Both the position numbers and the translations under genes were made by a program. The notes under the pieces are model-generated. The model ran no database searches. It had not been told where the DNA came from and saw only the letters and a list, made by a program, of their open reading frames with translations. Below are positions 20,840-31,588 of a stretch of DNA of 64,000 bases, piece after piece (the first letter of the stretch is position 1; each line of letters starts with the position of its first letter). The stretch is from Micropterix aruncella (Eukaryota > Arthropoda > Insecta > Lepidoptera > Micropterigidae), in contig OX155954.1 of the NCBI GenBank assembly GCA_944548615.1, positions 4,649,424 through 4,713,423 of the forward strand. Reading direction: 5' to 3'.

Positions 20840-21878
20840 ATGTGAAAAAGTGCGCGCCCGATGTATGTATATTGCGGATTAAAAACGGACTTCCCCGGTT
20901 AACAGGCTATAATAATAATATTGATGCGGTCGAGTGTCGAGTGACTATACGGAGCCGGTGCAGCAGACCGCTCAGCTGAAGTTCGGACGTACAAATTATG
21001 GGAAAACGTGTGTTTGAATATTGAAGATATGTAGCCGGCAGACAATGCAGCGATGGCGAACCGCCAGCCGGCCTTCTCAACGGGGTCTCCCGGTGCTAAA
21101 TTTATGTCGGTCGGCTGACAATAGGCAGCCCATGGTTCACGACTAATGCGCGGAAATGCAAGGCGTGCTTTAAGACGTCGTCGCACTAATGACTCGTTGA
21201 AATACTGCGCCACATATCTCTCTATTCCGATAGACGATGCATGTAGGTCTTTAAGCGTGTGGTTTATATCATCTGAGCTTGTTAGTTGCGCGGATCGCTC
21301 TCTTGAAACCCTCCTGCATTGGAAGTTATACAAAAAAAAACATATTTTATTAAAAAAATATTACATTATTTTACGGTTTTTTATGAAATATTTGTGGTTT
21401 ATGTATTTACCCATAAAGATAGATGTATATTTCTGAAAAGTGCTCAATTTCGTTGAAATCGGTTCACCGGGGGCTCACTAATATTAAAATCCCGAAATAT
21501 TGAACTTAGATACTTAAAATTGTCATGCCACTTGAATTGGTACACATTTGCCTTGTTGGGTCGAAATAACATTGTGAAATTTTGGTTGGAATAACTCGTA
21601 TACAAGCTACACAAATAATATTTCAATTCCGCCATAATTTTTTATCAAATATTAACGCCGAGCCGCCCGAGGCTAGCCGAGAAACGAACCGCGCCGCCCG
21701 AGGCGGTGTCTACCGGATCCCAAACAGGTTCGTCCGCCGGCCGAGAAAGGGCGGTCAACGGATTTTAATGATGACATTATTATTAAAATTGAAAAATGTC
21801 CTTGGCCTCTTACCGGGAAAGTCTTGGTGTGACGCAACCGATTTTTTTTTGAGCTAGTGCACGTGCTCATGCGGTATC
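20840..21878. other. Unassigned, two GC-rich patches
   Basis: Bases 20920-21310 and 21655-21760 are GC-richer. The 144-codon minus frame at 20899-21333 has no motif. No gene is called. Confidence 0.4.
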
Positions 21879-22655
21879 ATGACTTGTTACGCCGCGTATA
21901 TATACCAAAACATCATGTATACGAGAAAAAATATCGAGACTACCTCAACTAACTCAAATATTCATTCGCATAATACGCGAAATAAAGAGGACTTGCGTCA
22001 TTTTAAGGTGCGACTGAGTAAGGTTCGGAATAGCTTTCTCTGCCAATCTTACTTATTCTACAACAAACTTCCATTACACATCAAGGGCCTTGGGGAGGTT
22101 CACTTTAAGACAAAGGTACAGGGTATATTGACTAAAAAAACCATTTATAGCATTGAGGATTTCGACAATATCAATTTTTCACAGCTCTATTGATCTACTT
22201 GACTATCGTTATCGTTTGCGTTATGACTATCAATTGCGTTTTTTTTCCATCTATTGGAGTATAGATGTGTGAAGGTAAGGTACCTTTGGTTATTTTTAAA
22301 TTCCATTGGCTATTGACTATAATTATTATTACTGATTTGTTTGTATCTGTGCTTTTTCTTTAAAATATCTTCCCGTATGATAATTTGTGAAATTATCCAA
22401 TATTTCTTTCATTATTTAGTACTATTGTCGACATGAAAATTTTACGAAATTATCTAAGAATTTTGATTGAAAATATTGGAAATGTTGTTTCCTCTATATA
22501 ACCTAGAAAATCTGCGCTTGGATGTTCAACGTTAATACCTTGCAATACCGACGTTCATATCTTAATAGGTATTTATTTAAATATTATACTTGTTATTTTT
22601 ATTAGTTTTGACATAACCAAGTGTAGGAATTCCTATCAACTGGTTTGAAATAAAA
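21879..22655 (+). pseudogene. LINE ORF2 C-terminal fragment with 3' UTR
   Basis: The frame at 21879-22193 reads HSHNTRNKEDLRHFKVRLSK, then LFYNKLPLHIKGLGEVHF and IYSIEDF. This matches the (Y/H)NTRNK...L......F...FYNKLP..I..L....FK..L......Y...EF pattern at the C-terminus of Jockey/CR1-type LINEs. It ends at a stop at 22193. The AT-rich 3' part runs to ACCAAGTGTAGGAATTCCTA near 22618 and an A-rich tail, resembling the 3' UTRs at 567 and 49330. The 5' part is missing. Confidence 0.68.
22254..22293. repeat. 40-bp inverted repeat, left member
   Basis: TTGGAGTATAGATGTGTGAA then GGTAAGGTACCTTTGGTTATT pairs with 23050-23090, whose reverse complement is nearly identical. The left member lies within the LINE 3' UTR and the right member is outside it. 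Confidence 0.7.
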
Positions 22656-23160
22656 AAAAAATTAAAAATAATCCGCCGCCTAACTAATTCTCGGCGCAGT
22701 GCAAAGTGGACGCGTTTCAATATGGTACGCGCAACTTTCAAATATTCCGCAGGCGCAGAAAGGTCCCTTTCAATGAAATGCAATATTGTCGGCCTCTATA
22801 GAAGCCGCACGTCCGACCGCGCGCGGCAAATTTATCGCGATCCACTTTGGACCAATCAAATCGACAATGAGTCGCTCCGTGACTTAATTACCCACACATT
22901 ATACTTCCTTAGAGCGGCTTTCCTCAGGCCCATGCATATGACACGACTGAGACATTATATACCGTAGTCAATGGCAAGCTACAGTCGGATTTGGCGAGGC
23001 CGTATAGACTCGTTACACACTTTCTTATGCGGACTAAATAATATTTCGAAATAACCAAAGGTACCTTACCTTCAAACAACTATACTCCAAACGCGGGAGT
23101 GAAAGAAAGTTGAATATATTAAAACTGAGCAACATTTAATATTTCCTTTCATTGCCGGTG
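22656..23160. other. Unassigned, contains the right inverted-repeat member
   Basis: Holds the 23050-23090 partner of the 40-bp inverted repeat and a moderately CpG-rich stretch (22680-22860) with an 81-codon plus frame lacking motifs. Confidence 0.35.
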
Positions 23161-23725
23161 CCGGAATAACCTATGTCCCTACATGGGGACACTCTTAACG
23201 GTGCTGTCCAGAGGCTGCTTCATCGCCCGAAGTCGCCCATAGTGTATTGTGACGTACCTAGCCGCCCCTGTGGGTGCGTGCCTTCTTGCAGGTTCTCCCG
23301 ATGTAGATGCCCCCGACGGAGCCCCTGCCGTTTGCAGCCAGAACCCGGGACCACTCAGTAGCATGGATTCACCATCTCATCGCCTACCATTCGCCCTACT
23401 AAATTATAATTATTTCTTTTTTTGTTTCTTTTCTCTGTTTATAACTTTAGTACGTAAGCTAAAACTTGTATATATTATAATGTTAGATAGTAAGTGAATT
23501 GTTGACATTTCTACGATTAAATAAACGGTCCACGGGGTGCCGGATGGGGTAGAAACCAGGAGAATCTTCCTCCATATCTCCGTTCGTCTACCCCTCACGT
23601 AATACCCTTCTGGTACGCGTGAGGTTGTCGATGCACGATATCCGCAGATAAAACGACCCATGTCGTTAGAACTGCCCGGGTGGTGGGCAGGGTTTCTCCC
23701 CACGCCTGTCACCGCGTAGCCTAAT
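23161..23725. other. GC-richer block, possible retroelement fragment
   Basis: Two GC-richer segments (23160-23390 and 23525-23715) flank an AT-rich middle. Short overlapping frames give no motif. The texture resembles degraded LINE coding or UTR sequence but no identification is possible. Confidence 0.25.
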
Positions 23726-24379
23726 AATAATGGGTATTGCAGTGGATTTTGATGATGGCTTTAACACAGGTTGTAATTGATTATTACACAGGTTGTAATT
23801 GATAATTTTTCTAATGTTTACAAAGTTTAGATGGCATAAAAATAATAAAACAATGTATTGTAAAAGTAAATAAGCTACAACAGAAAAGCTTATTTTTTTA
23901 TAAACATCTTGCCTTTACTCAAATACTTTGCAAGTGCCAAATAGCGGAAAATGGAGCTTCAGGCATGTTTTTACAAAAAAAAATCCCGTACCCCCCTTTT
24001 GCTAAGCTAAGGAGCGCCTCTTTAGTATTTAGCCGAGGACGCCCAAAAAAGTCAGTCCGGGCCTGTAAGTAAGTAGCCCTCTTGTAGGCGTTCAGGGCGT
24101 CTGGTGTGATTTTTTTCTTCTAATTATGAGTAAAATACTCCTTGTTCAGTAAAAATGTGTTTAATTGTTTTAGTTATAGAGTCGCGAAATGTTATTAAGG
24201 TCGCATAAACATGCCGAATTAACGCCTTAGGCAGTCAAAATCTAGGGGGGGCCTTTGCACTCTTCGGGGCCCCTGTGGGCTGGCAAACTTCTGACGACGA
24301 TGGAGGCCCTAAGCTATAGCTTTTGTAGCTTTCACGTAAATCCGGCACAGTTCATTGCTACCATTGATTATATAACGTA
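23726..24379. other. Unassigned intergenic DNA
   Basis: AT-rich. ACACAGGTTGTAATTGAT occurs twice near 23765-23800. Nothing else was recognised. Confidence 0.4.
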
Positions 24380-24640
24380 TTAAACTACAGTACTGCGGCA
24401 GCTAGCATTTTAATACGAAACGCAACGTGGAGATAACACTTATATTCCCAAAATTGATTAATCTTCCCTTATGTTCAATATGGTGGCTTTTATGCCACCA
24501 CATTGGTTCAATAGATTTTGAATAAATTGATAGGACATAAGTGTCCCTGTGGTCCATAAAGATGCAAAGTTACAACTTTTTCCAAAATTTCTATATTTTA
24601 TTATACCTATAACTCAGAAATCACTGCACGTACTAAAAAA
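24380..24640 (+). repeat. Dispersed repeat, also at 34390-34600
   Basis: Shared ordered pieces in the same orientation are CAGTACTGCGGCAGCTAG versus GTACTACGTTTTGGCAGCTA, ATTTTAATACGAAACGCAAC versus ATTTTACTATGAAACGCAAC, and ATTGATTAATCTTC followed by TATGTTCA. Divergence is high. No element ends were defined. Confidence 0.5.
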
Positions 24641-24837
24641 ATACAATTTTAAAAGGCGCCATAAATATTCAAATTATTTTTTTAAAATCATCAGAGTCCG
24701 TTGGCCATTTGCGATGTTTTAAAAATAAATAGGTATATTTTTAAAGGTTTTTTTACTAATATTAAGACTGCAAGGTCTCAATAACATAGAAAAAAAATAA
24801 GTTATAAATTATTTGTATTCGATCATTTATAAAATGA

Positions 24838-25135
24838 CTAGCTGTACCCAGCGCGCGTTGCTACGCCAAATCGGTCGCATTAGAAAATCAAATTCGCCGC
24901 TTTAAAATTCATTCGACTATAAAAAAAAGAAGAACTCACTCCTGTCTTCGCGGTCGCATTCGAAATTCAAATTCGCCGGTTTAAAAACCGCTTTTGGTTT
25001 TATTGAGGACACTAAAAATTTTCCTTTGGTCCAAACTAATCTAAAGTTTCCCTCAAAATTTCATCAAAATCGGTCGAGCGGTTTAGTAGTCCATAGCGGA
25101 CATACAGACAAACATTATTTTTTTAAATATATATA
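24838..25135 (-). mobile_element. Helitron-type 3' end fragment
   Basis: On the minus strand the sequence ends GCGTAGCAACGC (4-bp-stem hairpin), then GCGCTGGGTACAG and CTAG at 24841-24838, followed by T. Near its upstream end is TTTTGATGAAATTTTGAGGG, a motif common in insect repeats. A 5'-TC end was not recognised; it directly abuts the next Helitron. Confidence 0.5.
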
Positions 25136-25358
25136 CTAGCTGCGCCCCGCGGTTTCGCCCGCGTGGTGATGGAAAATTGTCATAATGATGATAGAAAACT
25201 ATAAATCTTTATAAATTATAGCCTATGTGTTATTCTGACGTGTAAGCTATATTATTGTAAAGTTCCATCAAAATCAATTCAGTAGTTTTTGCGTGAAAGA
25301 GTAACAAACATCCATACATACATTCTTACAAACTTTCGCGTTTATAATAGTAGTAGGA
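25136..25358 (-). mobile_element. Short complete Helitron (223 bp)
   Basis: On the minus strand it begins TCCTACTACTATTATAAACG at 25358, preceded by A, and ends CAGCTAG at 25136, followed by T. The 3' end has a CGCGG-GCGAAA-CCGCG hairpin about 10 nt before CTAG. All four diagnostic features of a Helitron (5'-TC, 3'-CTAG, hairpin, A/T target) are present. It is non-autonomous. Confidence 0.72.
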
Positions 25359-25397
25359 TAGATTTTGAAGTTATGTGATGTCCCATTATCCTTAAAG

Positions 25398-25520
25398 GGT
25401 TAAACACCTCAATAGCTATTCAAAACTCCGCCCGGAAAAATCTCGGGTACTATATGCGATATTCGAACCCATGACCTTCGGCATCTAAGCCCGACTCCTT
25501 AGCCACTGAGCTCGCAGTTG
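25398..25520 (-). mobile_element. tRNA-derived SINE head
   Basis: On the minus strand GAGCTCAGTGGCTAAGGA matches a pol III A box (one change from TAGCTCAGTGG). About 35 nt later GGGTTCGAATAT matches a B box. No complete acceptor stem or CCA-type end can be folded, so it is tRNA-like rather than a tRNA gene. Its 3' body and tail were not delimited. Confidence 0.5.
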
Positions 25521-25753
25521 ATTGGTTTGATAAAGTAGTCGGTTGATGCGGAAGCCACGTGCGTCTGTATTCGCTTTCAAAGATGCGCGCGTCGAAATGT
25601 CACGGGGGCAGCAAGGCCTGGGAACCGGCGAGCGGCGTGTCGGCCGCGCCTGCCGTCACCTACAACTGCCGCACTCGCAACAGATACCTCCTATTATACA
25701 TATCGTGTCGATGCATACATATCATATTTTTTCCATACCATTTTCACAAAAAT

Positions 25754-26200
25754 CTCAATCTCAAACATGTGACCAGAACATCCTATCACAACACCAGGTC
25801 AGCAACAGTTGAACAATACCTTGTCCCTAAAACGAGAACTGCATTTGCTCAGCGGCATTATCTTTTTATAGCTCCTCGAGCCTACAATATAGTTGAAAAA
25901 GGTAATAAATCTTTAAAAAGCAACATTATTTTTAAGAAAGAAATTCATACATGGCTTCTAAATATATATATATATATCCTTCTAGCCGTGTTCGGCCATA
26001 GCGACTGCATTGTAGATTTTAGTGACTTCTTTAGTCTTCTCAGAGTCCATTGTTCGGAAGCAGTCAAGTGCGCAGGCTATATTATAGTGCACAGGTGGGC
26101 GCGCGACCACGGGTGCACTCTCTCTTCCTCCCTCTTCTGAACCCGATGGAACGGAGACCGTTACGACCAGAGAAAAGTTTGAATGCAGATAAAATAAAAT
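25754..26200 (+). pseudogene. LINE ORF2 C-terminal fragment with A-rich tail
   Basis: Within a 193-codon frame (25559-26140), the part from about 25754 to 25980 reads YHNTRSATVEQYLVPKTRTA, then AQRHYLFIAPRAYNI and FKKEIHTWLL. This matches C-termini of Jockey/CR1-like LINEs (Y.TR....V.....RT..AQR...Y.AP..YN......FKK.L..WL). The earlier part of the frame is unrelated chance reading. After the stop the sequence ends AAATAAAATAAATTAATTAA, a likely LINE tail. It is 5'-truncated and non-functional. Confidence 0.65.
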
Positions 26201-26343
26201 AAATTAATTAATCGCCAACACAGCAATGGCTCTCATTGTTAAATTTGTACTCAATATTGCAGAACTATTTTTTTCGGATTTAGTTCGTTTTTCCACACTG
26301 TCATTTATGAAATTGGTATAGTAGTTATGGCTTGTGGCGATGT

Positions 26344-26626
26344 TTAAGGTTTTTCTGGAGCTATTGTAGAGATGACCGGTGACTTATTGGTAGTTGTTGT
26401 AGCAGGCGGTGATGTAGAAGATGCATTATTGGATTTATCCTGGTTTTCTGATGATCTCGTGTTGTTGCTTATGGGGTTGTGTTGAATACAGCATACAGTC
26501 TCTTGTTCCGACATTATACAAAATTGTGAAAGTTTCCCTTTTGGCAAATCCCCGTCAGTTTTTGGACAATTTTCCGGCGGTAGACATACTCCTAAAACGC
26601 CATTTATTTCACATGACTCTTCACGG
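26344..26626 (-). pseudogene. Clip-domain exon of a serine protease-like gene (displaced)
   Basis: The minus strand reads ESCEINGVLGVCLPPENCPK, then GKLSQFCIMSEQETVCC. It has six cysteines in the C..(N)G..G.C.....C......C......CC spacing of an arthropod clip domain. A Ser/Thr/Asn-rich linker follows (SSENQDKSNNAS...TTTTNK), ending APEKP at a stop (26344-26346). In real clip proteases this domain is N-terminal, with such a linker leading into the catalytic domain. Here it lies downstream of, and directly fused to, the end of a catalytic domain in another frame. It is therefore a displaced exon, not a working gene. A cryptic exon of a rearranged locus is the alternative. Confidence 0.65.
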
Positions 26627-27030
26627 CAGTGTATATGCCAGGTCCCTTGGCACTTCCACAAGGGCTTTTTCCAATACTGGTAACGGCGATTATGTTGAAG
26701 AGGCATTGGTTGTCAGCTATTGTCACTTGCAGAGGTCCACCACTATCGCCTCCACAAGAGTCTCGTCCTCCTTCTAGGCTTCCAGCGCACAATAATCGTC
26801 CGTTATACCTTGCGGTAACCTCTTTCAGAGAGTCTTTGCATATAGTCTTCGACAGGTCGGCTGGTCAATCAAATCCACCACCACCTTCAGTAAGTCGTCC
26901 GATGTATCTTCAGCAAAGTCGATCTGTCCCCAGCCAGTAACGATAGCTCGCTTGTTTTCGATGGTCGACTTTGTCCATAGACACGCTGGTCGAATATTTA
27001 AAGTGAACAGCTCAGACCGATAACATCCTT
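26604..27030 (-). pseudogene. Trypsin-like serine protease catalytic fragment, frameshifted
   Basis: On the minus strand, from about 27030, GCYRSELFTLNIRPACLWTK leads to NKRAIVTGWGQIDFAEDTSD and LIDQPTC, then a frameshift near 26840. The other frame carries LLCAGSLEGGRDSCGGDSGG followed by PLQV, with the catalytic Ser in GDSGGP, then CGSAKGPGIYTAV. It stops at 26604 just before the final helix usually present. The His and Asp parts of the triad are absent here. The motifs fit arthropod clip-domain proteases (I.PACLW, TGWG). The frameshift, missing halves and truncated end make it a pseudogene or assembly-damaged exon. The specific paralogue cannot be named. Confidence 0.78.
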
Positions 27031-28365
27031 CGGGACGCGTCCCGTGTTAACCGCGAGTGAAGCCAGACTTTAGAATTCACTATATTCTTATAAATTTATT
27101 ATTATTTAGAGGTGAGAAAATTTTAAAATATGTATGTTGACACTTAGAATTTAAATTTCGAAAGAAATATGGGTATAGAGAGAGTACAAAAGCTATTTTT
27201 CCATTTTGAAGAATAAGAAATTGCAAAGTATTAGTCTCCTATTTCTATTTTTATTTTATTTTTGTACACATTTTAATTAACGTGAGTGAGTTAGAAGTGC
27301 ACTCGCAATTTGTAATATCAATAAGCGTGTCTGAGTATGTATGTATGAGTGTGTATATATTTATTTCCAAAATTTCTGGTATACAAAGTAATAAAATTTA
27401 ATTCAATTTCCAGTAATATAAATTATATATCCAATAGTAATATAAACTTTATATTATCTCTTGTAAAATAATTTTATTTAAATAAAGTACATGTTTACAT
27501 AATTTTTAGGTTAATTTATACTTAGAAAACTACTTTTATAGGAAATAAAATATCTGCATGATTAATTTCATATTCGATATAATAACGCCAATTATGAACC
27601 CTGAAAATCGTTAATCTGTGGAGACTTCGGGTCGGATACGTAATTATTTGCCTATTTTCATTATGCTGGCCAATATTACAATAATAAAAACGAAGTTCGT
27701 AGGAATGCCCCCGGCAGCCGTTGGAACGGCAAAATGGCGGTATCGCATTATGTTTGATATGATCTGCGGTTAAAATTATTAGGTAATATATATAAAATTC
27801 AATTTGTTATTTTTACTGACACAACCGTAGCACTCCAATAAGACTCAGGAAGTGAGCTCGCCTTATCACAGGAGTGCCTAGCAAGGCGGGCTCGGTTTCG
27901 CTTTACTTGGCACATTAGGGATAATTGTATGCACTTTAACATATAATTTATGCACAATTTGGCCTGGGTACAGACAGATGTAGGTATGCCAAAATTTAGA
28001 AGCATATAGCGGTATTTTCTGAATTGTACATTATATTTATTTTGTGCTATTGCATTTGAATGTTTATGTAACGAATAAATAAATAAATAAATAAAATATT
28101 TATGCACCCTTTACACAAATTATAAATAAAACAAAAACGGATTTTACCGAGTGAATTTTAAAGAAACCAATGTTTCTGCGATGTTACAACCGCCGTTGTC
28201 TAGGGTAGAATGAACTGTCGTCAGTTGTCCACTGTTGTTCTGCAGATATATGGCATAATGCTGCTATTACTACGGAGATTATAACGATTGGAGGGCGGCG
28301 TGCGAGAACGAAACTCCGCCGCCCACATAACACTCTCTACTGTATGTAATCAGTTCAGTGTTATC
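27031..28365. other. AT-rich intergenic DNA with a retroelement tail
   Basis: Mostly AT-rich and unassigned. Bases 27940-28105 end in (AAATA)n at 28076-28100, preceded by TTTATGTAACG, as in a plus-strand LINE or SINE 3' end. Bases 28260-28320 are GC-richer without motif. Confidence 0.4.
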
Positions 28366-29325
28366 AGATAACGGTTCCATGCAGCTTGGGCCATGATGAC
28401 CTGCTCGTTAACGGGTTGACCCAGCTCACAGACGGTAGCCTCACATAAGAGAGGCGAACCTGGAAAGGATTCTGCTCTCCTGTCAGGGCTGTGTCGTGTT
28501 GGTAGCGAATGGTTTCCTGCAGCTTGGGTCATGAGATCCATTTGTTCTCGGATCAGCCCAACTCACGATTCAGCTCCTATTCAGAAGCCTCCTCGTGTGG
28601 AAGGCTACCCCGGGTGGAACTGACGCGTCTCAGGCCTCACGGCTAGTGGATCGGTTTCTCCTGGTGGGGTTGCCTCCCGGCGCTGCTGGACGGTTTGTGC
28701 AGCGTTCGACGACGCCAATCGGTTGTGTAATCTGACTAATCGCTGAAGGAGTCTGAATACTATGGAAATATACCGTCTCCTAGGCAGCAGCGATGGATGT
28801 TGACCTGACGTCAACTACCCTTGAAATGTCCATTAGGCTACCTAATCCTGAATTCAGACCCTAGCAAAATATGCCTTTGGTACATGATAGATTCAAACTG
28901 AATCACTGCTGAACATACGGCAGGTAAAGGGCGCGCAAGTGACTTCGGACCCGTGACCAGTCGGGAGGATGGAGGTATCCTGATGGTTAATTCCAGACAG
29001 AGATATTCTTCTAAAACTGGCAGTAAGGAGCGAGGCTGCCCGCTGGGTACCTTTCCCGTTGCCTCGCCGTAAGGCGTTGACATCTGACGGGCATGTCGGC
29101 ATAGCTGGAAAGTAGATTTGTATTATCTCTAAGTCATCTACGCTCATCCCACGGCTGATAGAACGATCACATATCGTTATACCAGCCTGGGGTGACGGGT
29201 TTGCTCATTGTAGTCGACACCACCCAACTGGGTCGTGACGGGTTTGGATCCTCTGGGGAACCACTTCGGGCTCTTCTGGGCGTCTTGCACATCGTGCGGC
29301 GTTAGTCAATCGATCATTGATATGT
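28366..29325 (+). repeat. GC-rich repeat, copy 3: more than one unit in tandem
   Basis: Blocks follow the order of copies 1-2: CAATCGG...CTGACTAATCG, GGAGTCTGAATA, TAGATTCAAACTGAATCACTGC, GGCAGTAAGGAGCG, GTAAGGCGTTG, GTTATACCAGCCTGGGGTGACGGG and GTAGTCGACACC at about 29210. The start is duplicated: CCATGCAGCTTGGGCCATGA near 28377 and CCTGCAGCTTGGGTCATGA near 28515. After the end, internal blocks recur (CTCTGGGGAACCAC... GTGCGGCGTTAGTCAATCGA, 29250-29320). It looks like head-to-tail partial units. Confidence 0.6.
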
Positions 29326-29877
29326 AGTGCATTGTAATGTCCCCTCTAGCGCAAGCTAAGCTTAGTGGAGCGACATGCGATATGGTTGTTATAAATACAC
29401 GACTATGGAATGTATGTATACGGTAATTTTAACATATTTTTTTGTGAATTTCCTGGAAGAAATAAATTAAATAAATAAATGGAAACCGCGAGGTCGCACC
29501 GCTCTTAAGGAAGCTACGAGGTACAGTATCAAGATAAATAAATGTCAATTCGAAAGTGACGGGGGTCCAATGATGATGACAGCGCCATGTCATGCCGACT
29601 ACAGCCTGAAACCCGAGCAACCCCGTGAGAGATAAGCATGACCGGGGGTTCAGGTTTCGGACGACGTAAGTCGATCGGCTCAAGCATGTTTCTTTTTTTT
29701 TTTCTTGCAAGCGCGTGCACTAACGACCGAGATGCCGACATGGAGACGAAGGGCGAAACCGCGAGCGGCGAATTACTTACACATCCGTGCACCGCGTGCG
29801 TTGTAACCGATACACGGCAATAATATTATTATACAAAAAACGTAAGCTCTCACGCCGAAACCCCAGTATAATGATGA
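29326..29877. other. Unassigned spacer
   Basis: AT-rich with AAATAAATTAAATAAATAAATGG-type sequence near 29458-29480, perhaps a retroelement tail. Bases 29480-29820 are GC-richer without motifs; overlapping frames there are on both strands. Confidence 0.35.
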
Positions 29878-30845
29878 GTACTTCTCTCATTCTTTCCAGC
29901 AATCCGCTAAAGGGGTACTTCTTCATACAAAGCGTCAATGCAAAGTACTCTCGATTAAAAAAAAAACAGTGCCATGAAACTTAGCCGAGTGTTAGATCTA
30001 GTATCGTACCGAATGCACATTAAATTGATTTTTGGAAAAAATGTTTCATTCGAAAGTTATCACGCGCTTTGAGGTTTTTTAAAAAAAAGTTGATTTTTCA
30101 TTAAAATCATAAGATCTTTCGTAATAAACATTTTTTTTAATCTACTCGAATCAGCACCCTGAACAATGATTCCTAATTCAGTTAACTCCTCGAATAGTTA
30201 TTCGGATACTGTCGATTTCGCTGCAGGCGTTACGCTAGGATATATTTATTTATTTATTTTAAATAACATGATTTACAGACGAATGGCTATGATATAGGTA
30301 CAGTACAATCGGTATACAGTACAATAAAACGTGCAGGAAAAACAAGTTGAACCCATAGCCGTTGGCTCATCGCATACCTAACTGAGCAAGAACGCCCGTA
30401 TCTAGGGATGCTGATATTTGACTTAGCATATTGCGAGCTGACGTATGACGTTCGGTTATATAATTATTATTGGTATTAAAACATTCATTCTTGCATAATA
30501 CAAATGCACAAGCACATATTATCTCCTCTTTTATTCTCTCTCAACACCAACTAGATAGCTAAGAGCCTGACCACTAGCAATCACCTATATGTTGACCTGA
30601 TAATACCTATCCTAATAATACCTAGCCTAACCTATTGGTAAAAACCGCAACACGAGCGGTTTATACTGAGAAAAATATTGGATTGATTCTTACATTACCA
30701 TTTTGTTATTACCCTTTTTCACAGATGTTTTAATCGTAATTTTGTTGAATTACAAGGAATTTTGTTGAAACTCCATTATTCGATTATAAGTATGAACATT
30801 GTCATTACGGTGAATATAGAGAATAATAACAGTATACTGTATTTT
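29878..30845 (+). repeat. Large inverted repeat, left arm
   Basis: Bases 29880-30238 match the reverse complement of about 33005-33230 plus 33935-34037. Bases 30525-30845 match the reverse complement of about 32600-32960. Landmarks are TTTCCAGCAATCCGCTAAAG, AATCATAAGATCTTTCGTAA, CACCCTGAACAATGATTCCT and CCGCAACACGAGCGGTTTAT. The left arm carries an extra insert at 30245-30520; the right arm carries the GC-rich repeat at 33231-33920. Confidence 0.72.
30245..30520 (-). mobile_element. Retroelement 3' end inserted in left arm, antisense
   Basis: It begins with TTTATTTATTTATTTT (a minus-strand AAATA tail) and is absent from the corresponding site in the right arm (near 32965-32985). The body (ACAGACGAATGGCTATGATA onward) is non-coding. 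The class is inferred from the tail. Confidence 0.5.
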
Positions 30846-31588
30846 CAACATGATTCATGTGTCCGACGATAACCGTACGTATACTACTTCATGTTCTTCA
30901 AGTTCTTTATTGTGTGAATTATTAAATAAACATACAATGGGTACCTAACAAACTGCCCAGAGAGCATATAACATTTCGTTTTAGAAGAAACTTCATAAAG
31001 TAGAAGCTATATAAGGCACAATCAACAAGCAGTAAAACTAAAACCATCAACAATTAAAATAATCAATTTCAAAAATGATCAAACAAAAGCAATAATCATC
31101 AATAATCAGATAATCAATCAAACTAATTTTTATAATGTTTTGTCCAAGAAGAATCTAAATACATTGTAATTATATTTAAATAATATAAGATACCATATAA
31201 CTAAAACAATCAATAAAATAATTAATTCAAGCTAAAACAATCAACAAATGAAATAATCAGTGTTATATATAATCATATAGTGAAATAATCATGCTGTTAT
31301 GGTACCTACATCGTCCGCGGCGACACTCAGTACTAGGAACATCAAAGTGTGTGCGAAGGTATGAAAGGTAATGATTTGCGATATAGATAAGTAACAATAT
31401 TGTTGTGAACGCATTCGTTGTTGAAAAGAGTGCGTAACGTCCACGTCAGTGCAGCCGGCTGGACAAGATTCTATTACAAAACAAAGCGGCTGGACGTGAA
31501 CATAGACGCAACAGCGTAGCGAAGAAATTCCTCGCGTGCTTCGGCTATAAAGTGTTAAACAAATTAATAGTTTAAAAAAAACACTAAA
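30846..31588. other. Spacer of the inverted repeat, part 1
   Basis: AT-rich, with many AATCAATCAA-like words between 31040 and 31300. Bases 31410-31540 are GC-richer with CGGCTGGAC occurring twice. No gene. Confidence 0.4.

Noticed and set aside
20899..21333. 144-codon minus-strand frame as a gene
   Set aside because: No recognisable domain; composition follows the local GC-rich patch.
25371..25396. piggyBac-type end (CCCTTTAAGG next to TTAA)
   Set aside because: No partner end with TTAA was found at a reasonable distance on either side.
25398..25520. Functional tRNA gene
   Set aside because: A- and B-box-like sequences are present but no cloverleaf with a paired acceptor stem can be made; it fits a tRNA-derived SINE head.
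25559..26140. 193-codon plus-strand frame as a host gene
   Set aside because: Only its middle (about 25754-25980) is protein-like, and that part matches LINE C-termini; the remainder is chance reading into flanking DNA.
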